Under the pieces are notes generated by a model. That model did no database searches. It saw only the letters and a program-made list of their open reading frames with translations, and was not told where the DNA came from. Shown one piece after another: positions 49,620 through 60,877 of a DNA stretch of 64,000 nucleotides (positions within the stretch are counted from its first letter, which is position 1; every line of letters starts with the position of its first letter). The DNA comes from Burkholderiaceae bacterium (GTDB taxonomy: Bacteria; Pseudomonadota; Gammaproteobacteria; Burkholderiales; Burkholderiaceae). The stretch lies in contig CANFOL010000003.1 in NCBI GenBank assembly GCA_947448695.1, positions 62,001-126,000 of the forward strand, written 5' to 3'. Both the position numbers and the translations under genes were made by a program.

Positions 49620-51452
49620 ATGAATCGCTACCCTTTTTGGAAATATATCGTTATTGGAGTTGCATTACTTATTGGAGTCATTTATTCAGTTCCAAATCTT
49701 TTTGGTGAGGTTCCAGCGATTCAAATTGCTCCTGCACGTTCAAGTCTGAAATTAGATACGAAATTGCATGAAAAAATAGATGCGGTCCTGCAAAAGGCGG
49801 ATCTTCTTAAAAATCAAACTGGTTTTGAAGACTCTAATACTGAGGGTGTGATCAGAATTCGTTTTAACGATACGGATTCTCAATTAAAAGCAAAAGATAT
49901 TATTGAAAAAGAGATTAACCCTGATCTCAAAAATCCTGATTACATTGTTGCTTTATCTTTGGTATCCAATACCCCAAAAAGTTTAACGAGTATTAATGCC
50001 TTTCCAATGCCCTTAGGGCTTGACCTGCGGGGTGGTGTTTATTTTTTACTTAAAGTAGATATGCAAGGGGCGATTGATAAAAAACTGAATGCCTTAGCAA
50101 GCGATGCGCGAAGTAGATTGCGTGATAAATCAATCCGTTATCAAAGTATCGATAAATCAACTGGTCAATTGGTGATTAAATTTGCAAATGCTAATGACGC
50201 CAATCAAGCAAATGGCGTTTTACTAGAAGCCATACCAGATATGAGTTTTAAGCTGGATAAAACTACTGACTCTTTTTTCTTAACAGGTGCCTTCAAACCA
50301 GCCGCATTACAAGCTACTCAAGAAAATGCATTAAAACAAAATATCATCACTTTAAATAAACGTGTAAATGAACTTGCTGTTAAAGAACCCGTCATTCAAA
50401 AACAAGGGAATGATCGTATTGTTGTTCAATTACCTGGCGTGCAAGATACTTCAAGGGCAAAGGATATTATTGGTAGAACAGCAACTCTTGAAGCAAGATT
50501 AGCTGATCCTGTTCAACCATCCATTGGTTTGCAAGATACTCCGCCAATAGGTATGGATGCTTTTAAATTTGGTGATCGTCAGGGTGTCTTTAAAAAATCG
50601 ATCATCATTACGGGTGATCGTATTATTGATGCAAGTGCTGGTTTTGATCAAAATCAACGCCCTTCAGTCAATTTAACTCTAGATGCGGCTGGTGGTCGTG
50701 CCATGCAAGAAATCACTAGAGAGAATCTTCAAAAACCAATGGGCATGATTCTCTTTGAAAAAGGCAAGGGAGAAGTTCTAACCATTGCCACAATCCAAGG
50801 TGAATTTGGCTCTAAATTTCAGATTACTGGGCAACCAACTACGCAAAGTGCAAATGATTTAGCACTTTTATTACGAGCTGGTTCTCTAGCCGCACCAATG
50901 GAAATTATTGAAGAAAGAACCATTGGCCCAAGCCTTGGTGCTGAAAATATCGAAAAAGGCTTTAAATCGCTTATCTATGGCTTTTTAGCAATCGCTATTT
51001 TTATGATTGCGTATTACATGTTATTCGGTGCCTTTTCGGTCGTGGCACTTGCTGTCAATCTCTTACTTTTAATTGCTGTTTTATCAATGTTGCAAGCAAC
51101 ATTGAGCTTGCCAGGTATTGCTGCCATGGCCTTGGCTTTAGGTATGGCAATTGACTCAAACGTTTTGATTAATGAGAGGATTCGCGAAGAGTTGCGCCAA
51201 GGAACGGCTCCTCAACTAGCGATTGCTACAGGCTTTGATAAGGCTTGGGCAACTATTTTCGACTCAAATGTAACTACTCTAATTGCAGGCTTGGCTCTTC
51301 TAGCCTTTGGCTCTGGCCCAATTAAAGGATTTGCCATCGTGCATTGCTTAGGTATTTTGACATCGATGTTCTCTGCCGTATTTTTCTCTCGTGGCGTTGT
51401 TAATCTTTGGTATGGCGCAAAGAAAAAACTTCAATCAGTTTCTATAGGATAA
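49620..51452 (+). CDS. secD: Protein translocase subunit SecD
   Basis: 610 residues. RND-type membrane protein that uses proton flow to pull exported proteins through to the periplasm. One N-terminal helix, a large periplasmic part (about 30-440, including the GLDLRGGVYFLLKVDM block), then five helices with GMAIDSNVLINERIREEL, which carries the conserved Asp for proton transfer. Length near the E. coli protein. Followed by secF after 4 bases. Confidence 0.97.
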   Translation: MNRYPFWKYIVIGVALLIGVIYSVPNLFGEVPAIQIAPARSSLKLDTKLHEKIDAVLQKADLLKNQTGFEDSNTEGVIRIRFNDTDSQLKAKDIIEKEINPDLKNPDYIVALSLVSNTPKSLTSINAFPMPLGLDLRGGVYFLLKVDMQGAIDKKLNALASDARSRLRDKSIRYQSIDKSTGQLVIKFANANDANQANGVLLEAIPDMSFKLDKTTDSFFLTGAFKPAALQATQENALKQNIITLNKRVNELAVKEPVIQKQGNDRIVVQLPGVQDTSRAKDIIGRTATLEARLADPVQPSIGLQDTPPIGMDAFKFGDRQGVFKKSIIITGDRIIDASAGFDQNQRPSVNLTLDAAGGRAMQEITRENLQKPMGMILFEKGKGEVLTIATIQGEFGSKFQITGQPTTQSANDLALLLRAGSLAAPMEIIEERTIGPSLGAENIEKGFKSLIYGFLAIAIFMIAYYMLFGAFSVVALAVNLLLLIAVLSMLQATLSLPGIAAMALALGMAIDSNVLINERIREELRQGTAPQLAIATGFDKAWATIFDSNVTTLIAGLALLAFGSGPIKGFAIVHCLGILTSMFSAVFFSRGVVNLWYGAKKKLQSVSIG

Positions 51453-51456
51453 ACAA

Positions 51457-52434
51457 ATGGAATTTTTTCGCATCCAAAAAGATATTCCTTTTATGCGTTA
51501 TGCATTAATTTTGAACGCAATATCTTTGATCACTTTTATTGCCGCAGTTTTCTTTCTTTGGCAAAAAGGCCTTCATCTGTCGATTGAATTTACGGGTGGT
51601 ACTGTTATCGAAGTTCAATATGAACAGTCCGCAGATTTAGAAACGATTCGTAACAGCGTCGCAACTCTTGGCTATGGTGAGGTGAATGTACAAAACTTTG
51701 GTAGTTCAAAAGATGTCATGATTCGCCTACCTCTGATTAAAAACTCGGATGGCAGCATGATGCCTTCTACAGATCAAAGTAATTCTGTTATGAGTAAATT
51801 ACAAGAAACGAACCCCCAAGTTAAATTACAACGAGTTGAATACGTTGGGCCTCAAGTCGGTGAAGAGCTTTTATACGGCGGTATCAAAGCCCTGTTGTTT
51901 GTAATCGTTGGTATTGTTATTTACTTGTCTATTCGCTTTGAATGGAAGTTTGCGGTAGCGGGTATTCTTGCGAACTTACATGATGTTGTCATCATTTTAG
52001 GTTTTTTTGCATTCTTTCAATGGGAGTTTTCACTCTCAGTATTAGCTGCTGTTTTAGCTGTTTTAGGCTACTCTGTGAATGAATCCGTTGTGATATTTGA
52101 CCGTATCCGTGAAAATTTCCGAAAATTCCGAAAATTAGACACTCCGGATATTATCGATAGTGCTATTACAAGCACAATGAGCCGAACGATTATTACCCAC
52201 GGCAGTACCCAAATGATGGTTTTAGCTATGTTACTTTTTGGTGGTGCAACCCTACATTATTTTGCAGTAGCTCTCACCATCGGTATTTTATTTGGTATTT
52301 ATTCTTCTGTGTTCGTGGCTGCAGCAATTGCCATGTGGTTAGGCGTTCGCCGTGAAGATTTAATTAAATCAGAGAATAAACCTGATCATGATCCAACTAC
52401 CAAAGACGATCCTAATTACGGGGCTAAGGTTTAA
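51457..52434 (+). CDS. secF: Protein translocase subunit SecF
   Basis: 325 residues. Partner of SecD with six membrane helices and a smaller periplasmic domain. LSIEFTGGTVIEVQY, YVGPQVGEEL and GYSVNESVVIFDRIREN are the family signatures. Ends the queA-to-secF run; a hairpin at 52444-52469 follows. Confidence 0.96.
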   Translation: MEFFRIQKDIPFMRYALILNAISLITFIAAVFFLWQKGLHLSIEFTGGTVIEVQYEQSADLETIRNSVATLGYGEVNVQNFGSSKDVMIRLPLIKNSDGSMMPSTDQSNSVMSKLQETNPQVKLQRVEYVGPQVGEELLYGGIKALLFVIVGIVIYLSIRFEWKFAVAGILANLHDVVIILGFFAFFQWEFSLSVLAAVLAVLGYSVNESVVIFDRIRENFRKFRKLDTPDIIDSAITSTMSRTIITHGSTQMMVLAMLLFGGATLHYFAVALTIGILFGIYSSVFVAAAIAMWLGVRREDLIKSENKPDHDPTTKDDPNYGAKV

Positions 52435-52443
52435 TTGACAATA

Positions 52444-52475
52444 CAACCCCATTTATCTAAATAGGGTTGATCTTC
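52444..52475 (+). terminator. Hairpin terminator after secF
   Basis: CAACCC (52444-52449) pairs with GGGTTG (52464-52469), continued inside by ATTT/AAAT around loop ATCT with one mismatch. The plus-strand tail ATCTTCTTATT is moderately T-rich. It lies between two convergent genes and might also act, more weakly, on the minus strand. Confidence 0.6.
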
Positions 52476-53450
52476 TTATTCTGCAGTTATACCTTGGTCT
52501 TTAATAATTTTTGCCCAACGCTGAGTATCTTTTTCAACAATCTCTTTAAATGCTTGAGAACTACTGGTTGCAGGATCTAATCCTTGAACAGCAAAAATTG
52601 TTTTAATTTCTGGATCGACTAAAACTTCTCTTAACGCATTACTTAAGCGATTCAAGTCTTCAACTGGGACTCCTTTAGGCGCCATCATGCCAAACCACAT
52701 AGAAACATCAATCTCACCAATTTTTAACTCAGCAAATGTCGGAATTTGACTTGCGATTGGATTACGTTTTTTTGATCCGATGGCTAGTGCGCGTAATTTC
52801 CCTGATTTAATATGGGCGTTCGCTACATGCACTGGTAAAAACATAGAATCAATCTGACTTCCTAATAAATCAGTTACTGCTGGCGCTGTCCCTTTATAAG
52901 GCACATGTAATACCTTTACTCCAGTAATATGTTCGAGGGCTTCCATGCCTAAGTGGTGAGGTGTTCCAATGCCAGGAGAGCCATAGGTTAATTTTCCTGG
53001 ATTAGATTTCGCGGCCGCTAAAAATTCTGAGACATTTTTATAAGGTGAATTACTTGGTACAACTAGAACCAAATCCCCGTATGCAGCCAACGTCATGGGC
53101 ATTAAGTCAGTCAGTGGATCAAAAGTCGCCTTAGGATAAAGAGAGCGATTCATCACAATCGTATTTACGGTTACCAATAAAGTGGTGCCATCTGGTTTAG
53201 CTCTTACCACCGCCTCAGTTCCAATATTGCCAGATGCGCCTGCACGATTATCAACAATCACCGGCTGGCCCATTTTTTCTGATAACTTTGGAGCAACCGC
53301 ACGCGCTATCGTATCCGGGCCCGTACCGGGAGTAAATGGCACAACTAATTTAATCGGAGCACCGCCCGCTAACAGGCTGCTTTGACCAAACGCGATTTGA
53401 CTAAAGCATGCGCCAATCAAAACTAGTTTTTTAATCCACTGTATTTTCAT
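52476..53450 (-). CDS. Bug family tripartite tricarboxylate transporter substrate-binding protein
   Basis: 324 residues with a signal peptide (1-22, FSQIAFGQ). The Bug/TctC fold is clear: IKLVVPFTPGTGPDTIARA, VIVDNRAGASGNIGTEAVVRAKPDG, LTYGSPGIGTPHHLGMEAL and VLHVPYKGTAPAVTDLLG. Such proteins bind a small carboxylic or related acid in the periplasm for a TctAB-type transporter. No TctA or TctB gene is near, so it is an orphan, as is common in Burkholderiales. Three bases behind the flavin monooxygenase gene on the same strand, so both may act on one compound. Confidence 0.92.
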   Translation of the reverse strand: MKIQWIKKLVLIGACFSQIAFGQSSLLAGGAPIKLVVPFTPGTGPDTIARAVAPKLSEKMGQPVIVDNRAGASGNIGTEAVVRAKPDGTTLLVTVNTIVMNRSLYPKATFDPLTDLMPMTLAAYGDLVLVVPSNSPYKNVSEFLAAAKSNPGKLTYGSPGIGTPHHLGMEALEHITGVKVLHVPYKGTAPAVTDLLGSQIDSMFLPVHVANAHIKSGKLRALAIGSKKRNPIASQIPTFAELKIGEIDVSMWFGMMAPKGVPVEDLNRLSNALREVLVDPEIKTIFAVQGLDPATSSSQAFKEIVEKDTQRWAKIIKDQGITAE

Positions 53451-53453
53451 GAT

Positions 53454-54689
53454 TTAAGCCGCAAGGGTTTGTTTATCGTAGCCAGCCACCGTTTTATAAC
53501 GTTGTGTAATAGCCTCCATCTCTTCGTTAGAAATAATATCTTGGATATTATTAAAAGGTTTGTCTTCTGAGCGCTCCCAAACTTCTCGAAGGATTGCATC
53601 TGGAGGATTAATACGGTTCATACGCACCACATTGCCAGTTGCTTCTAAACGAACATCTTCGTATTTTTTGAGTGCGGTTTCTACATCACGCTCTTGGACC
53701 AAAAACTTTGCTAATGATTGTGCATCAAGGATGGACTGACCTGCACCATTAGATCCTCTTGGGTACATTGGATGTGCAGCATCTCCTAATAACGTTACCC
53801 TGCCGCGAGACCAAAATGGTAATGGCTCTTGATCAATCATTGGAAACTCTAAAATAGATTCAGCACCACGGATTAAAGCAGGAACATCTAACCAATCAAA
53901 ATGCCAATCTTCAAATGCTCCAATAAAGTCCTCTAGACGACCTTGTTTGTTCCAATCTCTCTCTAAGTGATTAGGTGTTTCAAGTTCTGCAACCCAATTA
54001 ATGAGCTGACTCCCTTGTCCATCAATATTGTTTCTAATCGGATAAATAACCATCTTGCCATGTGTTAACCAGCCGGCACGCACCATGCTTGCTTCGGATA
54101 AGAAAGGTTTCCACTTTGTAACACCACGCCACATATTGACGCCCGAATAGAGTGGTTTTCCTTCAAGTGGGTGAAGTTGCTTACGGACAACGGAGTGCAC
54201 GCCATCACAAGCAATGACAGCATCAGCTTGAACAGTGGTCTCGGTCAAGTCTTCAGATCTTGATTTTTTAAAATAAGCAATGCCTGACTTTTCATCCACT
54301 TTTGTACAGTCTAAGCCTAAATGTAAATGCTCTTCACCAACTCTTTGTAAAAAGGCTTCTAACAAAACCATCTGTAAGTCGCCGCGATGAATTGAAAATT
54401 GTGGCCAGGCATATCCGGCTAAACGGCCAGAAGGTTCGGCATAGATTTTTTGGCCAAAACGATTAAAGAAAATAGCCTCTTTAGTTAAAACACCTTTTTT
54501 AGATAATTCTTCTTCTAACCCTAATGATTCGCATAAAAACCTACTTGCATGGGGCAAAATATTTATGCCCACTCCAATAGGTTTAATCTCTGGAACTGAC
54601 TCATAGACATCGCAAGAAATACCTGCATGATGAGCAGCTAAAGCCATGGTGAGCCCACCGATACCTGCGCCAATAATAGTTATATGCAT
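53454..54689 (-). CDS. FAD-dependent monooxygenase (aromatic hydroxylase-like)
   Basis: 411 residues. Rossmann motif GAGIGG (7-12), Glu30 for the ribose of FAD, DAVIACDGVHSVVRKQL (the DG motif) and the second FAD motif GDAAHPMYPRGSNGAGQSI. This places it in the PheA/UbiH-like flavoprotein hydroxylases with NAD(P)H. It resembles unclassified oxidoreductases near PhzS and salicylate hydroxylase; the substrate cannot be read from sequence. It forms a pair with the Bug receptor 3 bases behind it. Confidence 0.85.
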   Translation of the reverse strand: MHITIIGAGIGGLTMALAAHHAGISCDVYESVPEIKPIGVGINILPHASRFLCESLGLEEELSKKGVLTKEAIFFNRFGQKIYAEPSGRLAGYAWPQFSIHRGDLQMVLLEAFLQRVGEEHLHLGLDCTKVDEKSGIAYFKKSRSEDLTETTVQADAVIACDGVHSVVRKQLHPLEGKPLYSGVNMWRGVTKWKPFLSEASMVRAGWLTHGKMVIYPIRNNIDGQGSQLINWVAELETPNHLERDWNKQGRLEDFIGAFEDWHFDWLDVPALIRGAESILEFPMIDQEPLPFWSRGRVTLLGDAAHPMYPRGSNGAGQSILDAQSLAKFLVQERDVETALKKYEDVRLEATGNVVRMNRINPPDAILREVWERSEDKPFNNIQDIISNEEMEAITQRYKTVAGYDKQTLAA

Positions 54690-54748
54690 ACAATCTCCAG
54701 TTTAATTATGTGAAAATATAGCATGAGTTCAAAAACTTTACATAATCT

Positions 54749-56080
54749 TCAATCACCCTTTATCTGCATTAAAGGCAGATTTAAGTAATCGAGTGTTTTT
54801 GCAGTAGCACCTTGATGGTGTTTTGCAAACCCACTACATAAGAGAGACATCTTCTCAATCTTTTGGGGATGGTCCTGAAAGTCCTGAAAAACGTTTAATA
54901 ATTCATTTTCAATTTGAGGCAGTGTTGACTTACTCAATGGAATAGCAATTCCAGACTCTATAGCTGCCTGACTAATATCAGCAAAATTATAAGTAGAGGG
55001 CCCTAAGATTACTGGCTTGCCAAGTGAGATAGGTTCAATCAAATTTTGCCCACCGGTACCCATCAGAGTGCCCCCCATCACAACATAGTCTGCCATCGAT
55101 AAATACCCCGCCATTTCACCCATCGTGTCACCGATCAAAACATCGTGCGTCAAGTCAGTGGGAGGTGTAATGAGGCTTCTTTTGGTAAATGTAATTTTTC
55201 TCTGGTCAAGAAATTTCTCGATTTCTGTCAATCTAGATAGATGTCTTGGAACAATCAGTAAAAGAGGCTTGGTGTCTTGTAGCTTTGACCACGCCTGAAT
55301 CACCATTTCTTCTTCACCCTCTCTAGAGCTCGCTAGAGTTACTACCTGACGACTACCAAGACTCTTCTTCCATAATTGTCCGAATGCAATTTGCGTGGGG
55401 TCTAGTTGTACATCAAATTTAAGATTACCGGTTACAGGACAACTCTGAATACCAAATAATGCGTAATGCTCCGCATCTCTTTGGGTTTGAGCTAGAATTT
55501 TTTCAAATAAGCTAAATAACTCTTTACTCAAACCACCAAATTTTGCGAAATTGAGGCTACTTTTTAAAGATAGGCGACCATTAATCAGACAGATGGGGAG
55601 TTTGTTTCTTGAAAAAAATAAAATACTAGGCCATACCTCTGTTTCCATCAAGAGACCTTTGCTTGGTTTAAATTGACTAAGAAAACGTGATATTGGCCAA
55701 CAAAAATCATAGGGCAAATAGCATTGTTTTAGTACGCCCTTTTCAATATAACTTTTAAAAAGATTGGCGCCCGTTTTGCGACCTGTAGGTGTTGTATGGG
55801 TCAATAAGATACGTTGATTACGAGCGATTAAAGCATGGATCAAAGGTGCTGAAGCCCTAGTTTCACCCACTGAAACAGCATGTACCCAAATAGCGTCGGT
55901 AAAGGTTTGGACTTTATAAAAACCCAATCTTTCTAAAATGTGCTCACGATAGCCAGGTTCTTTACGCCCCTTCCACCACAGTCGAACAAGTACAAAAGGT
56001 AAGGCAAAATGCCATAGGCACTGGTACACAATAATCACCAATATAAATACACCAGAAATTGGCTGATTATTTTTACGCAT
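54749..56080 (-). CDS. waaA: 3-deoxy-D-manno-octulosonic acid (Kdo) transferase
   Basis: 443 residues. Adds Kdo to lipid A precursors at the inner membrane. One membrane anchor near the start (about 10-30), then the GT-B fold: IWVHAVSVGETRAS, LTHTTPTGRKTG, LPYDFCWPISRFL, METEVWPSIL (catalytic Glu in the MEtE motif), SREGEEEMVIQAW, and MGGTLMGTGGQNLIEP. Follows purB by 16 bases; no other lipopolysaccharide genes adjoin it. Confidence 0.95.
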   Translation of the reverse strand: MRKNNQPISGVFILVIIVYQCLWHFALPFVLVRLWWKGRKEPGYREHILERLGFYKVQTFTDAIWVHAVSVGETRASAPLIHALIARNQRILLTHTTPTGRKTGANLFKSYIEKGVLKQCYLPYDFCWPISRFLSQFKPSKGLLMETEVWPSILFFSRNKLPICLINGRLSLKSSLNFAKFGGLSKELFSLFEKILAQTQRDAEHYALFGIQSCPVTGNLKFDVQLDPTQIAFGQLWKKSLGSRQVVTLASSREGEEEMVIQAWSKLQDTKPLLLIVPRHLSRLTEIEKFLDQRKITFTKRSLITPPTDLTHDVLIGDTMGEMAGYLSMADYVVMGGTLMGTGGQNLIEPISLGKPVILGPSTYNFADISQAAIESGIAIPLSKSTLPQIENELLNVFQDFQDHPQKIEKMSLLCSGFAKHHQGATAKTLDYLNLPLMQIKGD

Positions 56081-56096
56081 TGTTTAAGTTAACAAT

Positions 56097-57482
<1,386 letters not shown>

Positions 57483-57556
57483 TTATGATTAAGGTTAAAT
57501 TATTAACTATATTTTATTCTTTATCATGGTGATGTTCTATTTTAACAGGAAGTAAT

Positions 57557-58171
57557 ATGAAATTAATCGGTACACCAGCAAGTCCGTTTGTCAGAAAAAC
57601 TAGGATTGCTTTTTTAGAAAAGAAAATTGATGTCGCTTTTGAGGTCGAGGACGTCTGGAATCCAGAATCAACTTTGCCAACTTTAAATCCTTTATGTAAG
57701 GTTCCTACCTTGGTAATGGATGATGGTGGAGTTATGTTTGACTCACGAGTCATTGTTGAATATGCGGATACATTAAGTCCTGTTGGTCATTTAATACCTT
57801 CTTCAGGAAAAGAAAAAGCTGCGGTTAAGACTTGGGAAGCACTTTGTGATGGTGTTTTAGACGCTGCAGTTCTCGCGCGTATGGAGAGAAATTGGGGTCC
57901 TAGAGGACAAAACAGGAGCGAAGATTGGATCAATCGCCAGTTAGATAAGATCAACGGCGGCCTTAAATCAATTGCGGAGGGTCTTGGCCAAAACACTTGG
58001 TGCTATGGCAATCAATTTAGTCTTGCGGATATCGCTGTTGGCAGTGTATGTGGCTATTTGTTATTTAGATTCCCAGAAATCCGTTGGCAAGAGGAATATC
58101 CTCATTTAGCCAGTTTTTACGAAAAACTTAGCAAACGGCCTTCATTTAAAGAAACTCCTCATCCAGTTTGA
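57557..58171 (+). CDS. Glutathione S-transferase family protein
   Basis: 204 residues. N-terminal thioredoxin-like domain LIGTPASPFVRKTRIAFLEKK (Ser8 or nearby as the glutathione-activating residue), cis-Pro in KVPTLVMDDGG and the SRVIVEY helix; C-terminal all-helical domain with FSLADIAVGSVCGYL. It looks like the YibF-type or beta-class branch; the substrate is unknown. AGGAAG precedes the ATG. Ends 4 bases from mnmA on the other strand. Confidence 0.88.
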   Translation: MKLIGTPASPFVRKTRIAFLEKKIDVAFEVEDVWNPESTLPTLNPLCKVPTLVMDDGGVMFDSRVIVEYADTLSPVGHLIPSSGKEKAAVKTWEALCDGVLDAAVLARMERNWGPRGQNRSEDWINRQLDKINGGLKSIAEGLGQNTWCYGNQFSLADIAVGSVCGYLLFRFPEIRWQEEYPHLASFYEKLSKRPSFKETPHPV

Positions 58172-58175
58172 GGCT

Positions 58176-59279
58176 TTAAACAATAATTCCACCACCCAGA
58201 CAGACTTCGCCATCATATAAAACGGCGGACTGTCCTGGGGTGATTGCCCATTGTGCTTCAGCAAAATTTAAAACAAATTCATCATCCGTGATTTGCTGCT
58301 GATTTGCCATTAGTTCACAAGGTGCATCTGCTTGACGATACCTGGTTTTAGAGGCATAGTTCATGCTTACTTCTGGTGCTTGTCCAGAAACCCAAGAGGC
58401 ATCCTGTGCTTTTAATGTAATGGATTGCAACATGGCATGATCATGTCCCTGAACAACGATTAGGGTATTTTTATCCATATCTTTATCAGCTACATACCAT
58501 GCATCCCCGCTTCCCTCTTGACTTCCGCCAATTCCAATCCCTTTTCTCTGTCCAATCGTATAAAAAGCTAAGCCAATATGCTCTCCAACAACATGCCCCT
58601 CAGGGGTTACGATAGTTCCTGGTTTGGTGGGTAAATATTTACCTAAGAACTCTCTAAATGGTCTTTCGCCAATAAAGCAAATTCCAGTGGAGTCTTTTTT
58701 CTTTGCATTAGGCAAACCAATATCTTGGGCAATCTCTCGAACCAGTGATTTTGGAATCTCACCCAAGGGAAACAATACTTTGCTTATCTGAGCTTGATTT
58801 AAACGGTGTAAAAAATAACTTTGATCTTTAGATAAATCAATTGCTTTTAACAATTGGGTCTTGTTATCAACACTTCGCGTTCGAGCATAATGCCCAGTTG
58901 CAATACTATCTGCCCCCAAATGCAAGGCATGGTCTAAAAAAGCTTTAAATTTAATCTCTGCGTTACATAGAATATCGGGATTAGGAGTTCTTCCAGCCGC
59001 ATATTCTTTCAAAAAATCGGCAAAAACGCGGTCTTTATATTCGTTTGCAAAATTTACTGCTTCAACGTCAATGCCGATAAGATCAGCAACTGAAACAACG
59101 TCAATCCAATCCTGGCGCGTAGAACAATACTCAGAATCATCGTCATCTTCCCAATTCTTCATGAACAAGCCAATAACGTCATAACCCTGTTGTTTTAGAA
59201 TCCAAGCAGCTACAGATGAATCTACGCCTCCTGACATTCCTACGACGATTTTTGCGCCTTGAGGTATTTGAGGATTCAT
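58176..59279 (-). CDS. mnmA: tRNA-specific 2-thiouridylase MnmA
   Basis: 367 residues from the ATG at 59279, which has AAGAG five bases upstream and gives the normal family length; an ATG at 59312 and a GTG at 59315 upstream are in frame. Adds sulfur to U34 of tRNAs for Lys, Glu and Gln. PP-loop GMSGGVDSS (14-22), catalytic cysteines in ILCNAEIKF and [12 protein letters not shown], and the [14 protein letters not shown]-terminal block. Stands alone. Confidence 0.95.
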   Translation of the reverse strand: MNPQIPQGAKIVVGMSGGVDSSVAAWILKQQGYDVIGLFMKNWEDDDDSEYCSTRQDWIDVVSVADLIGIDVEAVNFANEYKDRVFADFLKEYAAGRTPNPDILCNAEIKFKAFLDHALHLGADSIATGHYARTRSVDNKTQLLKAIDLSKDQSYFLHRLNQAQISKVLFPLGEIPKSLVREIAQDIGLPNAKKKDSTGICFIGERPFREFLGKYLPTKPGTIVTPEGHVVGEHIGLAFYTIGQRKGIGIGGSQEGSGDAWYVADKDMDKNTLIVVQGHDHAMLQSITLKAQDASWVSGQAPEVSMNYASKTRYRQADAPCELMANQQQITDDEFVLNFAEAQWAITPGQSAVLYDGEVCLGGGIIV

Positions 59280-59416
59280 CAAACTCTTAATTTGTTCAAA
59301 ATATGCTTGCATCACCTTAATATTGTATGATTGATTGCTTTATTTGGGCGAAATCGTCATTAATATCGGTTTTGCCTTAAACTTATGAAAATCTTTTCAA
59401 AATCACGGGGATTCGT

Positions 59417-60550
59417 ATGCGAATTGGTGTACCTTTAGAAAATAAATCAGGAGAGTTTAGAGTTGCTGCTACTCCTGAAACTATAAAAAAATATATTTCA
59501 GCGGGTCATCAAGTTCTCGTTGAAACAAATGCTGGAGTTGCGGCAAGTATTCCAGATGCAGCTTATCAAGCAGTGGGTGCCTCCATTGGAACAAGTTCTG
59601 AAGTCTTTGCTTGTGAGATGATTCTCAAAGTGAGGGCGCCATCCGATGCTGAATTAGTGCAGATCAAAGCTGGTACCGTTCTTATCGGTATGTTGGACCC
59701 ATTTGATAATGCCATGATTGCAGCAATGGCCGCCAAAGGGGTAACTGCATTTGCCCTAGAAGCTGCCCCACGAACCACTCGCGCTCAAAGCATGGATGTT
59801 CTCTCTTCCCAAGCTAATATTGCTGGATACAAAGCGGTCATGGTGGCAGCAAATGCATATCAACGTTTTATGCCGATGTTGATGACAGCAGCGGGAACGG
59901 TGAAAGCAGCTCGCATCCTTATTTTAGGTGCTGGTGTTGCAGGGTTACAAGCCATTGCTACAGCGAAACGTTTAGGGGCTGTAATTGAAGCCTCAGATGT
60001 TCGGCCTGCAGCAAAAGAACAAATTGAATCTTTAGGTGCAAAGTTTGTTGACGTCCCTTTTGAAACTGATGAAGAAAGAGAAATTGCTAAGGGTGTTGGG
60101 GGATATGCAAGACCAATGCCCGCGACTTGGATGCAAAGACAGGCAGCGTTAGTTGCAGAACGCGCTAAACAAGCAGATATCGTAATTACTACGGCTTTAA
60201 TTCCTGGCAGAAAAGCGCCAATGTTGCTCTCAGCTGAAACAGTCGCTCAAATGAAGCCTGGTTCAGTGATTGTTGACTTAGCCGCAGGAAAAGGTGAAAA
60301 CGGTTCTGGTAATTGCCCACTCACAGAGGTAGATGTGACAGTTGTAAAACACGGCGTAACTATTATCGGTTTGAGTAATTTACCTGCATTGGTTGCGGCG
60401 GATGCCTCTGCCTTGTATTCTCGAAATATTGTAGATTTTATGAAACTCATCGTCACAAAAGAAGGTAGTCTAGCGATTCCGACAGATGATGATATTGTTT
60501 CTGCCTGCCTCATGTGTCAAGACGGCAAGGTCATTCGAACTAACGCTTAA
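59417..60550 (+). CDS. pntAA: NAD(P) transhydrogenase subunit alpha part 1
   Basis: 377 residues. Soluble NAD(H)-binding domain I of the proton-pumping transhydrogenase, which makes NADPH from NADH. MRIGVPLENKSGEFRVAATP opens the alanine-dehydrogenase-like fold; ILILGAGVAGLQAIATAKRLGA is the Rossmann motif and ASDVRPAAKEQ its continuation. GGGGA ribosome site (59407-59411). In this organism the alpha chain is split, with the membrane part on pntAB 12 bases downstream. Confidence 0.96.
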   Translation: MRIGVPLENKSGEFRVAATPETIKKYISAGHQVLVETNAGVAASIPDAAYQAVGASIGTSSEVFACEMILKVRAPSDAELVQIKAGTVLIGMLDPFDNAMIAAMAAKGVTAFALEAAPRTTRAQSMDVLSSQANIAGYKAVMVAANAYQRFMPMLMTAAGTVKAARILILGAGVAGLQAIATAKRLGAVIEASDVRPAAKEQIESLGAKFVDVPFETDEEREIAKGVGGYARPMPATWMQRQAALVAERAKQADIVITTALIPGRKAPMLLSAETVAQMKPGSVIVDLAAGKGENGSGNCPLTEVDVTVVKHGVTIIGLSNLPALVAADASALYSRNIVDFMKLIVTKEGSLAIPTDDDIVSACLMCQDGKVIRTNA

Positions 60551-60562
60551 TTAGGAATTTTT

Positions 60563-60877
60563 ATGGAAATTAGTCACGGTATTTATAACCTCATTATTTT
60601 TGTTCTAGCAATTTACGTTGGTTACCACGTTGTTTGGACAGTAACCCCTGCATTGCATACCCCTCTTATGGCGGTAACCAATGCTATTTCAGCGATTATC
60701 GTCGTTGGGGCAATGCTTGCCGCTGCTCTGACTGAAGGACCTTTGGGTAAATTCATGGGAACGATGGCAGTCGCTCTTGCTGCAGTCAATATCTTCGGTG
60801 GCTTTTTAGTAACAAAACGAATGCTGGAAATGTTTAAGAAAAAAGAGAAAAAAGTTAAACCGGGAGAATCAGCATGA
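60563..60877 (+). CDS. pntAB: NAD(P) transhydrogenase subunit alpha part 2
   Basis: 104 residues with three membrane helices (about 9-27, 36-55, 60-80) and a lysine-rich cytoplasmic tail. It is the membrane half of the alpha chain, forming part of the proton channel with PntB. The stop TGA overlaps the pntB ATG (ATGA), which implies coupled translation. Confidence 0.94.
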   Translation: MEISHGIYNLIIFVLAIYVGYHVVWTVTPALHTPLMAVTNAISAIIVVGAMLAAALTEGPLGKFMGTMAVALAAVNIFGGFLVTKRMLEMFKKKEKKVKPGESA

